DNA of 64,000 nucleotides from Chitinophaga niabensis (GTDB taxonomy: Bacteria; Bacteroidota; Bacteroidia; Chitinophagales; Chitinophagaceae). The stretch is taken from NCBI RefSeq assembly GCF_039545795.1, contig NZ_CP154260.1, positions 315,001 to 379,000 on the forward strand, written 5' to 3'. The notes beneath the pieces were generated by a model that was given only the letters and a program-made list of their open reading frames with translations, was not told the origin of the DNA and ran no database searches. Shown here piece by piece: positions 45,298 through 53,554 of this stretch. Within the stretch, counting starts at the first letter, position 1. Each line of letters starts with the position of its first letter. The position numbers and the translations under genes are program-made.

Positions 45298-46659
45298 ATG
45301 CCTAACAAAGAGATCGGTCGCCGTAAATTCATTGGTACATTCACCGCAGTTTCTCTTGCAGGAATGATACCCGCTTCTTTACAGGTTTTTGCCGGCCCAA
45401 AGGTCAGTGATAAACTTGCCGTATTAGGTGGAGAACCTGTAAGGTCCAAAGCAAAGAAGTGGCCCAAGTGGCCACATGTGGATGACAGGATGATTGAAGA
45501 AATTGTGAAAACCACCAAAAGCGGAAAATGGAGCAGGATCAATGCCCCGCTGGATGGAACGGTAGTGACCTTTGAAAAACAGTTTGCCAGCATGACCGGT
45601 GCTAAATTCTGCATCGGCACAGGTTCCGGCACACAGGCATTGGCCATTTGCGTAGAGGCCTTAGGCATTGGCCCCGGCGATGAAGTGATCACTTCTCCTT
45701 ACACAGATTTCGGTACGGTGTCTGCAATCCTCACCAGCAGAGCATTACCTGTACTGGCTGATCTCGATCCTGCTTCTTATCAGATGGATCCTGACGATAC
45801 ACAACGTAAAATAACTTCCGCTACAAAAGCCATCATGCCTGTACATATGATGGGCCTCGCTGCTGATATGGACAGGTTCATGGCCATGGCACAAAAGCAT
45901 AAACTGAAAGTGATCGAAGATGCCTGCCAGGCTGCACTCGCTAAATTCCGTGGCAAAACATTGGGTACTATCGGAGATCTGGGCTGTATCAGCTTCCAGG
46001 CAAGTAAAGCCATCGCCTGTGGAGAAGGCGGCGCCATCTTAGGTAACGATGAACAACTGATGGACGAATGTTTTACCGTGCACAACCATGGTACTACACG
46101 AAAAGGGAAACATACCACCATTGGTCCTAAGAACAGGATGAATGAATTTGAAGGCGCTATCCTCAATGGCCAGTTGCCTACAGCAACAGAGCGTTTTGAA
46201 ATACGGAACAGGAATGTGGCTTACCTGAATGAAAAATTGAAAGGATTCAAAGGGCTGGTACCACAAAAAAGATATGCAGGCACAGAAAGCGGCGGTTTTT
46301 ATAACTACGCCATGTCTTATAAATCTGAACATTTTGCAGGTGCTACCCGTCAGCAATTCCTGAAAGCCATAGCGGCTGAAGGTATTCCGTTCAGTCCATA
46401 TATTCCCAACGGCCTGCATAGAGAAGCATGGATAGATCATATCCTTTCTTTAAGTGAATACAAAAAGATGTTCCCCGCTGCACGTTTAAAACAATACAGG
46501 GAACAGATGGCTTCACTGCCAGGTTGCGATACTGTATGTGCAGAAATGGTGGCCATGCATGGTTCCGGCAATTTGCTCGGCACCACTGCAGATATGGACG
46601 ATATTATTAACGCTGTGATGAAAGTATATGAGCAGCGGGAACAATTGAAGAATATATGA
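45298..46659 (+). CDS. Tat-exported DegT/DnrJ/EryC1-type aminotransferase (copy 2)
   Basis: This 453-residue protein has an N-terminal GRRKFIG twin-arginine motif and hydrophobic stretch ending VFAGP. A complete DegT fold follows: GTGSGTQALAICVEALG, GDEVITSPYTDF, VIEDACQAA, and SFQASKAIACGEGGA with the PLP lysine in ASK. It is clearly homologous to the product of 25449-26804 but divergent in the C-terminal half. It overlaps the following ceramidase-like gene by four bases. The same gene pair order (aminotransferase then ceramidase-like) recurs in the operator-C unit, so the two units are probably related by an old duplication. Confidence 0.88.
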   Translation: MPNKEIGRRKFIGTFTAVSLAGMIPASLQVFAGPKVSDKLAVLGGEPVRSKAKKWPKWPHVDDRMIEEIVKTTKSGKWSRINAPLDGTVVTFEKQFASMTGAKFCIGTGSGTQALAICVEALGIGPGDEVITSPYTDFGTVSAILTSRALPVLADLDPASYQMDPDDTQRKITSATKAIMPVHMMGLAADMDRFMAMAQKHKLKVIEDACQAALAKFRGKTLGTIGDLGCISFQASKAIACGEGGAILGNDEQLMDECFTVHNHGTTRKGKHTTIGPKNRMNEFEGAILNGQLPTATERFEIRNRNVAYLNEKLKGFKGLVPQKRYAGTESGGFYNYAMSYKSEHFAGATRQQFLKAIAAEGIPFSPYIPNGLHREAWIDHILSLSEYKKMFPAARLKQYREQMASLPGCDTVCAEMVAMHGSGNLLGTTADMDDIINAVMKVYEQREQLKNI

Positions 46660-47999
46660 AACACATCCTCAGCATTGGTTTGATCATCTTATGTTTTCAC
46701 ACTACCGTAAAAGCGGCAGATACTTTAAAGGTATGCAGCTTTGATGTAGATGCCACCCCACCGGTAGGTACTGCATTGGTGTATGATAAGATGACCAATA
46801 GCTGGGACCAGAGCCTGCGCGCCAAAGGCATCATCCTCACCGGCGCCGGCAAACCAATTGTACTTTGTGCCATTGACTGGATAGGCATTGCCAATGAAGG
46901 ATATGATGAATTCCGGAAAGCAATGGCTGAAGCGGCAGGCACTACGCCGGACAGGGTAGCACTGCATGCACTGCATCAGCATGATGCGCCTGTTTGTGAT
47001 TTCGGTGCAGAACAATGGCTGAAAAAAGAAGGCATGAACCCACAGGGTTTTGAAGGTACATTTGCCCGCGAAGTGATCAGCAGGCTAAAGGTTGCCATGA
47101 CTGGTGCTTTGAAGAATGCACAACCTGTTACGCACATCGGGCTGGGCAAAGCAGAGGTATATAAAGTAGCTTCCAACAGGCGTATACTTGGGGACGATAA
47201 AAAGGTGATCGCTTCCCGCACTTCTGCTACAAAGGATTCAGGCATAAGGGCAAGGCCGGAGGGACTGATAGATCCGATCGTATCGCTCATTAGTTTCTGG
47301 AACAATAACAAACCGCTGGCTGTATTAAGTTATTACGCCACACATCCGCAAAGTTATTACCGCACAGGAGTAGCCAATCCTGATATTCCGGGCGTAGCAA
47401 GGTTCTTCAGGCAACTGTCTGTACCCGATGCACTACACCTGCATTTCAATGGTGCCGGCGGAAATATTACCGTGGGTAAATACAACGATGGTGCAAAAGA
47501 GAACCGTCTCTTATTAGCGGAGCGTTTAGCAGATGGTATGTTAAGAGCCTGGCAGCAGACAAAAAAAGAAAAGATCAGCGCAGCAGATGTGAAGTGGGAA
47601 TCATTACCAGTGGCTTTACCCATCAAACCCAGTCTTGATAGCCTGGGAAAACTATTACACAGGGAAACCAGCGTGTTTGTTGCCAACAATGCATCCAAGC
47701 AGGTTTTCATGGAAAGAACAAAACAGGGAAAGAAAGTAGATATCAGTTGTTTAAAGATAGGCAATGCACGTATGGTACATCTGCCGGGAGAATGTTTTAT
47801 TGAATACCAGCTGGCAGCCAAAGCAATGCGTCCTGATCTCTTTGTGACCGTGGCTGCCTACGGAGATTATGCACCGGGGTATATAGGAACAGCAGAAGCC
47901 TATAATGAAGGAGGGTATGAAACCGGCCAGGCCTCAGCTGTTACAGCAGAGGCAGAAAAAGTGCTGCTGAAAGCCATGAACCAATTATTGCGTAAATAA
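46656..47999 (+). CDS. neutral-ceramidase-like secreted protein (copy 2)
   Basis: The 447-residue product has a Sec signal (about residues 1-20, VKAADT). A ceramidase-like domain follows: VDATPPVGTALVYDKM, a His motif ALHQHDAPVCD in place of SHTHxGP, SYYATHPQSYYRTG and FNGAGGNITVGKYND. The GDVSPN amidase motif is not kept (GGNITV), so ceramide hydrolysis is unlikely. It resembles copy 1 (28164-29489) only distantly. The unit ends here; operator G and the second SusC lie downstream. Confidence 0.82.
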   Translation: MKHILSIGLIILCFHTTVKAADTLKVCSFDVDATPPVGTALVYDKMTNSWDQSLRAKGIILTGAGKPIVLCAIDWIGIANEGYDEFRKAMAEAAGTTPDRVALHALHQHDAPVCDFGAEQWLKKEGMNPQGFEGTFAREVISRLKVAMTGALKNAQPVTHIGLGKAEVYKVASNRRILGDDKKVIASRTSATKDSGIRARPEGLIDPIVSLISFWNNNKPLAVLSYYATHPQSYYRTGVANPDIPGVARFFRQLSVPDALHLHFNGAGGNITVGKYNDGAKENRLLLAERLADGMLRAWQQTKKEKISAADVKWESLPVALPIKPSLDSLGKLLHRETSVFVANNASKQVFMERTKQGKKVDISCLKIGNARMVHLPGECFIEYQLAAKAMRPDLFVTVAAYGDYAPGYIGTAEAYNEGGYETGQASAVTAEAEKVLLKAMNQLLRK

Positions 48000-48049
48000 T
48001 ACCATATCATTAGCTGGTCAATAGGACGAGGATTCATTTATTCATTTTA

Positions 48050-48063
48050 CGGGTACGTTAACG
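48050..48063 (+). promoter_or_regulatory. LacI-type operator G
   Basis: CGGGTACGTTAACG is identical to operator C and lies 41 bases before the second SusC gene. A further GGGAGCGTAC at 48072-48081 matches part of operator E, so two sites may be bound. Confidence 0.75.
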
Positions 48064-48104
48064 TCCCCCATGGGAGCGTACTGTCAACCAAAAAATAAAA
48101 GTAT

Positions 48105-51100
48105 ATGGCTGTAAACTATCTGTTGAGTACGGGATATTGTATGCCTGTAACTCACAGCTATTCCCGAATGTTACGCAAAGCCGCATCATGGCTTTCGGCA
48201 GGATGCATACTGCTCCTGATCTCCATACTCGCCCATGCGCAGGACCGCGCTGTTAAAGGAGTGGTAAATGGAGAAGATGGTAAACCCATGCCGGGTGTAA
48301 CCATTCTCCTGAAAGGAGGAGAGCGTCACGCTATTACGGATGAGAATGGCCGTTTTAGTATCAGTGCAGGTGCAGATGCCATCCTGGTTTTCACCTTTAC
48401 GGGGTACGAGAAAAAAGAAGTATCCGTAAATGGACAGGCGGAATTAACCGTTCAAATGGCACCTTCCGTTACAGCACTGGAAACAGTGGTAGTAACAGCA
48501 TTGGGTCTGGAGCGTAAGAAGAAAACGCTCACCTACAGTACACAGGGCGTTAGCGCCAAAGAACTTACAGAAGCAAGAGAGCTCAATATGGTGAATGCCC
48601 TGCAGGGTAAAGTGGCCGGTTTGAATATTAGTTCCGGTTCCAGCGGAGTAGGTTCTCAGGCAAGGGTGATCCTGCGCGGTAACAGATCTATCAGTGGTAA
48701 CAGCCAGCCTTTATATGTGATAGATGGAGTAGTTACCCGTGCCAGTCCTGCTGATATCAATACAGATAACATCGCTTCCCTGAACGTACTGAAAGGAGCA
48801 AACGCTGCTGCGTTATACGGCAGCGCAGGGCAGAACGGGGTGATCGTGATCGAAACAAAAAAAGGAAGACAAGGTGTGAATGTTAGCCTGAACTCCACTT
48901 ACATGGTGGAAACGCCCATTCATTCCACCCCTTATCAATATGAATACGGGCAGGGTGTTTCCGGTACTTTCCTGAAAACTTCAGAATCTTCCTGGGGTCC
49001 AAAAATGGATGGTCGTATGGTGGACACCTGGTCGCTGGATCCCGCGGATGCAGGTAAACAATACAGTTACCTGCCGGATAGAAAAGCCCGGGAGAATGTA
49101 TTCAATAACGGCAGCAACTTCGCCACCAATCTTTCTGTAAGCACCGGCACAGAAAAATCCAAAACCCTCTTCACTTATACCCATACCAGTGGAGACGGTG
49201 TATTGCCAGGCAACGAACTTTCCCGTCACAACGCGGCATTACGTGTTACTAATCAGCTCACTAAAAAACTAACACTGGATACCAAACTGGACTACATGAA
49301 GCAAAAGATCAGCAATCAACTGGATGAAGGAGAGTCTTCCTTTAATCCGCTCCGCCAGATCGCTACCATGCCTTCCAGCATCAGGGACCAGGAACTTACT
49401 CATTTTGAATATAAAGATCCCGTATTAGGCGTAATGAAGCAGAATTACTGGAGTGCGGGTACTGTTACAGGGGCTAACCCTTACTGGGCATTGTTGCGTA
49501 ATCTGCGCTATAATAAAGTGGATCGCCTGATGGGACTGGTTTCCCTTTCTTACCAGTTTACAGAAGAATTCCGTGTGATGGTGCGTGGATCTTTTGATGG
49601 AGAAAATAATTCATCGGAAGAAAAGTCTTATTACGGCACCTATCGCGATCCTTCCGGAAGATATGCTGTAGGGAAAGGTTCTGCCTTATTGCTGAATGGC
49701 GACTTCCTGCTGAGCTATAAAAAACAATTGAATAAAGACTGGTCGCTGGGCGTAAATGCTGGTGGTGAAATAAGGAATACTACGGGAGATTTATTGACTG
49801 CCAATACCGGAACCGGTATGAGCGTACCTAATTTCTTTGCATTATCAAATATCTCATTAGCTGCCGTTGCCGGTTACACACCAGTGGTGGAAATGGAAAC
49901 ACAGTCCCTGTATGCAAATGCACAAGTGGGGTGGAAAGATGCCATCTTCCTGGAATTAACGGGCAGGAACGATTGGAGTTCTACCTTAGCAGCAAATAAC
50001 CGTTCGTATTTTTATCCTTCGGCGGGTATCAGTGCAGTGCTGTCAGAACTGGTGAAGCTGCCGCAAGCCATCACTTACCTGAAACTGAGAGGTTCCCTGG
50101 CTCAAGTGGGTAACGGCGCTTCACCCGGACTGTTACAACGTTTTGCAGCCAGCGCCCCCGGCGGCAACCTGGGTTATTTATCACTCAGCTCTACTTTACC
50201 CAATAAAAACCTGAAACCGGAAATAACCCGTTCTACAGAAGCAGGTCTTGAGCTACGCCTGTTACATGATCGTATAAGCCTGGATGTTACAGCCTATCAG
50301 ACTAATACCAGTAACCAGATCTTCCTGCAGGCGTTACCTGTTGGGAGCGGCGCGTTGAGCTTATACACAAATGGCGGCGATGTAAGGAACAAAGGAATTG
50401 AAGTGATCCTGAACACCACGCCCATAAGATCCGGCAATTTCTCCTGGGACCTCAATTTCAATTTTGCCAAGAACGATAACGTAGTATTGGAACTTTCCGA
50501 TGCCATCCCTTCTTTAATAGTGGGTGGTGATACCTACATGCGGAATTTTGTACTGGAAGAAGGCCGCCCTTTCGGACAGATCTATGGAAAAGGATTTGTG
50601 CGTGACAGCAAAGGCCGCGTGCTCGTAGGTACAAATGGGCTCCCTCAGACCACACCAGGAAAAACTGTATTGCTGGGAAACGTAAACCCTGACTGGACGG
50701 GCGGTATTTCCACTTCCTTCGCTTATAAGAACTGGAGTGCAGGCATTGTGATCAGTCACAAACAGGGAGGAGATATTGCTTCTTTCACAGATGCCATCCT
50801 TTATGGAGAAGGTTTAACAGAAGCTACACTGCAAGGCAGGGATGGAGGTTTGTTATTTGGAAAGAACATCCTCACCCGATATGCTTCTGCCAAACCGGAT
50901 GGATCAGAAAATGATAAGACGGTGAATGCACAGCAGCTCTGGCAATTCCTGGGAGGAAGAACAGCACCGGTAGGAGAGATGTTCATGCGCAAAGCCACCA
51001 ATACCAGGTTACGTGAATTCACACTGGGATATCAGTTACCATCTTCTCTTTTTAACAGAGGGCCGCTGGCAGCTATTCAGGTATCCCTGGTAGGCAGGAA

Positions 51101-51242
51101 CCTTTTCTTCATCCACAGGGATGCAAGAGGCCTTGATCCTGATTACACACAAGGCACCGGCACTATTTCAGAAGGTTTCCAGTCGTTTGCCTTGCCGCCT
51201 TCCCGTTCATTTGGGGCCAACATTAAGATCAACTTTAAATAA
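48105..51242 (+). CDS. SusC/RagA-type TonB-dependent transporter (pair 2)
   Basis: The 1045-residue protein has a regulatory-like domain (VKGVVNGEDGKPMPGVTILL) and a plug region (ALETVVVTALGLERKKKTLT). The SusC signature LKGANAAALYGSAGQNGVIV and a large barrel ending FGANIKINFK follow. Signal-peptide features begin at MLRKAASW; starts at 48141 and 48168 are therefore possible, and the longer start is given because the operator leaves room for it. The plug differs strongly from pair 1 (TALGLERKKK rather than GYNTVRKKD), marking another SusC subclass. SusD follows after six bases. Confidence 0.94.
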   Translation: MAVNYLLSTGYCMPVTHSYSRMLRKAASWLSAGCILLLISILAHAQDRAVKGVVNGEDGKPMPGVTILLKGGERHAITDENGRFSISAGADAILVFTFTGYEKKEVSVNGQAELTVQMAPSVTALETVVVTALGLERKKKTLTYSTQGVSAKELTEARELNMVNALQGKVAGLNISSGSSGVGSQARVILRGNRSISGNSQPLYVIDGVVTRASPADINTDNIASLNVLKGANAAALYGSAGQNGVIVIETKKGRQGVNVSLNSTYMVETPIHSTPYQYEYGQGVSGTFLKTSESSWGPKMDGRMVDTWSLDPADAGKQYSYLPDRKARENVFNNGSNFATNLSVSTGTEKSKTLFTYTHTSGDGVLPGNELSRHNAALRVTNQLTKKLTLDTKLDYMKQKISNQLDEGESSFNPLRQIATMPSSIRDQELTHFEYKDPVLGVMKQNYWSAGTVTGANPYWALLRNLRYNKVDRLMGLVSLSYQFTEEFRVMVRGSFDGENNSSEEKSYYGTYRDPSGRYAVGKGSALLLNGDFLLSYKKQLNKDWSLGVNAGGEIRNTTGDLLTANTGTGMSVPNFFALSNISLAAVAGYTPVVEMETQSLYANAQVGWKDAIFLELTGRNDWSSTLAANNRSYFYPSAGISAVLSELVKLPQAITYLKLRGSLAQVGNGASPGLLQRFAASAPGGNLGYLSLSSTLPNKNLKPEITRSTEAGLELRLLHDRISLDVTAYQTNTSNQIFLQALPVGSGALSLYTNGGDVRNKGIEVILNTTPIRSGNFSWDLNFNFAKNDNVVLELSDAIPSLIVGGDTYMRNFVLEEGRPFGQIYGKGFVRDSKGRVLVGTNGLPQTTPGKTVLLGNVNPDWTGGISTSFAYKNWSAGIVISHKQGGDIASFTDAILYGEGLTEATLQGRDGGLLFGKNILTRYASAKPDGSENDKTVNAQQLWQFLGGRTAPVGEMFMRKATNTRLREFTLGYQLPSSLFNRGPLAAIQVSLVGRNLFFIHRDARGLDPDYTQGTGTISEGFQSFALPPSRSFGANIKINFK

Positions 51243-51248
51243 ATAAAG

Positions 51249-52829
51249 ATGAAAAAGCATTTTTCAATATACAGCCTGCTTTCCATGGGCATGCTGGTAA
51301 TGTTCAGCCAAAGCTGTACGAAGCGGTTCGATGCCATGAACACACCGGAAAACCTGTTGCCGGAGAATGAGATAACCGCTGCATTGATCGGGCAGTCATT
51401 TGCCTTTTCACAGTATCATGGATTATGTGCCGTGTATGTGGAAGTAGGGCAAACGCTGCATGCAGATATCTACGCGCAATACTTTGCCTCCGTGCCTGCG
51501 GCTTTCAGTACAGAACAGTTCATCCCTAACGGTTCCTGGGTAGATCTTTTCTGGAAGGATTTTTATGTGAATGCAGCACCGCAGTTGTTCCTCACAGAAA
51601 AAGTGACCAGGGAAAACAACATGAATGTAGCCAATGCCATCGCTAAAATATGGAGAGTAGTGATCTATAGCAGGATGACAGATTACTTCGGCCCTGTTAT
51701 CTATTCTCATTTCGGTGATCAGACCACCAGCGTGCCTTACGATGCACAGGAGGATATCTATGCTGATTTTTTCAAAACACTGGACGAAGCAACAGCCGTA
51801 TTAAAACAAAACCCCGGCGGCAACGGTTTCGGCGCACACGATCAGGTGTATGCCGGCAGTGCAGACAAATGGCTGAAACTCGCCAACTCCCTGCGGCTCC
51901 GTTTCGCGTTACGCATTGCCTATGCAGATGCGGCCAAAGCCAAAACAGAAGCAGAGAAGGCTATCACAGAAGGGGTGATCACAACCAATGCGGATAATGC
52001 CAATGTGCTCACCACCACTAACAGCGTGAATATCCTTTCACGTATTACTTACCTGATAGACTTCCGTGCCAGTACTTCCCTGATCAGCGCATTAAAAGGA
52101 TACAACGATCCAAGGTTACCGGATTATTTATCACCGGCGGTAACAGGTGGCCAGTTTACCGGCATCCGCAATGGTTTACCCGCTGCGGAAAGAGGAACAC
52201 AATTAGCGAATCTCAATTCTTTTGTGGGCACAAAATGGTTGTCGCCGGACAGGAAGGGAACGCTGACGCCAAACAGGGTACTTTCAGCTGCGGAGGTTGC
52301 TTTCTTACGCGCAGAAGGAGCTTTGAGAGGATGGAACATGGGTGGTACGCCAAAAGATCTGTATAACCAGGGGATCAGCCTTTCTCTTTCAGAACGGGTA
52401 GCTGCTACGCCTGGTCAGATCACAACTTACCAAACCAGCACTTCGTTACCAGCACCTGTGGCTGATAAATGGAACACACCATCCATGAGTGATATTCCTG
52501 TGTTATATGATGATGCCGGCACTTTTGAAAGAAGGCTGGAACAGATCATCACCCAGAAATGGCTGGCGCTGTATCCTGATGGATGGGAAGCATGGGCAGA
52601 ACGCAGAAGAACAGGTTATCCGAGAGGGTATGCACTCATTGCTTCAGAAAGCCCGGCTATCACCAGAACACAATTAGTAAGAAGGGTTACTTATCCGCCG
52701 GTGGAAATATCTACTAACAGAGCGGCATATGATGCAGCAGTTGGGATGTTGAAAGGAGCTGATGAAAACTTTACAAGAGTATGGTGGGATAAAAAGCCAT
52801 TGACTGATTACCCACTACCTACAAATTAA
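51249..52829 (+). CDS. SusD-like nutrient-binding lipoprotein (SusD-2/PF12771 type)
   Basis: The 526-residue lipoprotein (signal ending MFSQSC) belongs to the second SusD subclass: TKRFDAMNTPENLLPENEIT, a WKDFYVNAAPQL helix, NAIAKIWRVVIYSRMTDYFG, YAGSADKWLKLANSLRLRFA, and the C-terminal QIITQKWLALYPDGWEAWAE. It pairs with the SusC encoded six bases upstream. Two different SusC/D classes under one regulator suggest that two forms or parts of the substrate are taken up. Confidence 0.93.
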   Translation: MKKHFSIYSLLSMGMLVMFSQSCTKRFDAMNTPENLLPENEITAALIGQSFAFSQYHGLCAVYVEVGQTLHADIYAQYFASVPAAFSTEQFIPNGSWVDLFWKDFYVNAAPQLFLTEKVTRENNMNVANAIAKIWRVVIYSRMTDYFGPVIYSHFGDQTTSVPYDAQEDIYADFFKTLDEATAVLKQNPGGNGFGAHDQVYAGSADKWLKLANSLRLRFALRIAYADAAKAKTEAEKAITEGVITTNADNANVLTTTNSVNILSRITYLIDFRASTSLISALKGYNDPRLPDYLSPAVTGGQFTGIRNGLPAAERGTQLANLNSFVGTKWLSPDRKGTLTPNRVLSAAEVAFLRAEGALRGWNMGGTPKDLYNQGISLSLSERVAATPGQITTYQTSTSLPAPVADKWNTPSMSDIPVLYDDAGTFERRLEQIITQKWLALYPDGWEAWAERRRTGYPRGYALIASESPAITRTQLVRRVTYPPVEISTNRAAYDAAVGMLKGADENFTRVWWDKKPLTDYPLPTN

Positions 52830-52868
52830 CGTGATGGCAAGAATGAAATAGCGTATAAGATAAGGAAC

Positions 52869-52900
52869 GGACTGCCTCATTTTGGGGCAGTCCCTTTTTT
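52869..52900 (+). terminator. rho-independent terminator after second SusD
   Basis: GGACTGCC (52869-52876) pairs with GGCAGTCC (52886-52893), followed by a T-run. It marks the right end of the glycan region. Confidence 0.85.
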
Positions 52901-52920
52901 GTTAAGTAGCTGTGAGTTTT

Positions 52921-52982
52921 CAACTGTCAAGGAATTCTTGATAGTTGGCTTTTTGCAACTACCGCGTTTTTCACGGTAGTTC
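52921..52982. terminator. two further stem-loops between convergent genes
   Basis: Arms 52921-52930/52938-52947 (one mismatch) are followed by TTTTT, a possible second plus-strand terminator. Arms 52957-52966/52972-52981 (one mismatch) end inside the stop of the minus-strand reductase gene. Confidence 0.55.
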
Positions 52983-53523
52983 ATTTCACCCTGTCATAAT
53001 TCAACGTCACCACTCCTGCCTTAGAAGACTTCACCTCATTCAATTGCAATCCCACTCTCTCCTGAATATTGCTAAACAACGGTTTCCCGGCTCCTAAAAT
53101 AACAGGGAACACCGCTAATCTGTAAATATCCACCAGCCCCTGGTTAATGAAGCTTGTGACCAATTGCCCGCCACCATACAACCAGATATCTTTCCCTGGC
53201 TGTTGTAAGATTTCGGGCACCTGGTCCATTGTAATGAAATTTGCTGTTTTCGTACGTGAGAAAACATACTTCTTCTTAGTATGGATAGTCCGATATAACT
53301 CCTGTATCATAGGAGGCGCCTGTTCTCCCGTCATGAAATTTCCCCAGAGATCATAACTGGTCCTTCCATAAAAAATAGTATCAATGCGGGAAAGGAGTTC
53401 TCCAAAGATGGAGTCAAATGTAGCATTGGGATCCTGACTGGCATATATCCAGTCAATTTCTCCATTAGGGCCTTCAATGAAGCCGTCCAGGGTTACAGCA
53501 AGGTCTAAGATGATCTTTCTCAT
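52981..53523 (-). CDS. dihydrofolate-reductase-family (RibD C-terminal) protein
   Basis: The 180-residue product starts at ATG 53523 (MRKIILDLAVTLDGFIEG). It has the RibD-C/DHFR fold: GEIDWIYASQD, FYGRTSYDLWGNF, DIWLYGGGQLVTSFI (dinucleotide-binding Gly run), and VFPVILGAGKPLF. Family members reduce pteridine- or pyrimidine-type rings with NADPH, but most paralogues have no known substrate. It lies 31 bases after the MNIO gene on the same strand and has its own -7-like TATATTTA upstream, so it may be co-transcribed or independent. Confidence 0.85.
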   Translation of the reverse strand: MRKIILDLAVTLDGFIEGPNGEIDWIYASQDPNATFDSIFGELLSRIDTIFYGRTSYDLWGNFMTGEQAPPMIQELYRTIHTKKKYVFSRTKTANFITMDQVPEILQQPGKDIWLYGGGQLVTSFINQGLVDIYRLAVFPVILGAGKPLFSNIQERVGLQLNEVKSSKAGVVTLNYDRVK

Positions 53524-53554
53524 GAGGGAGGCTATTATAGTAAATATAGCCAAT

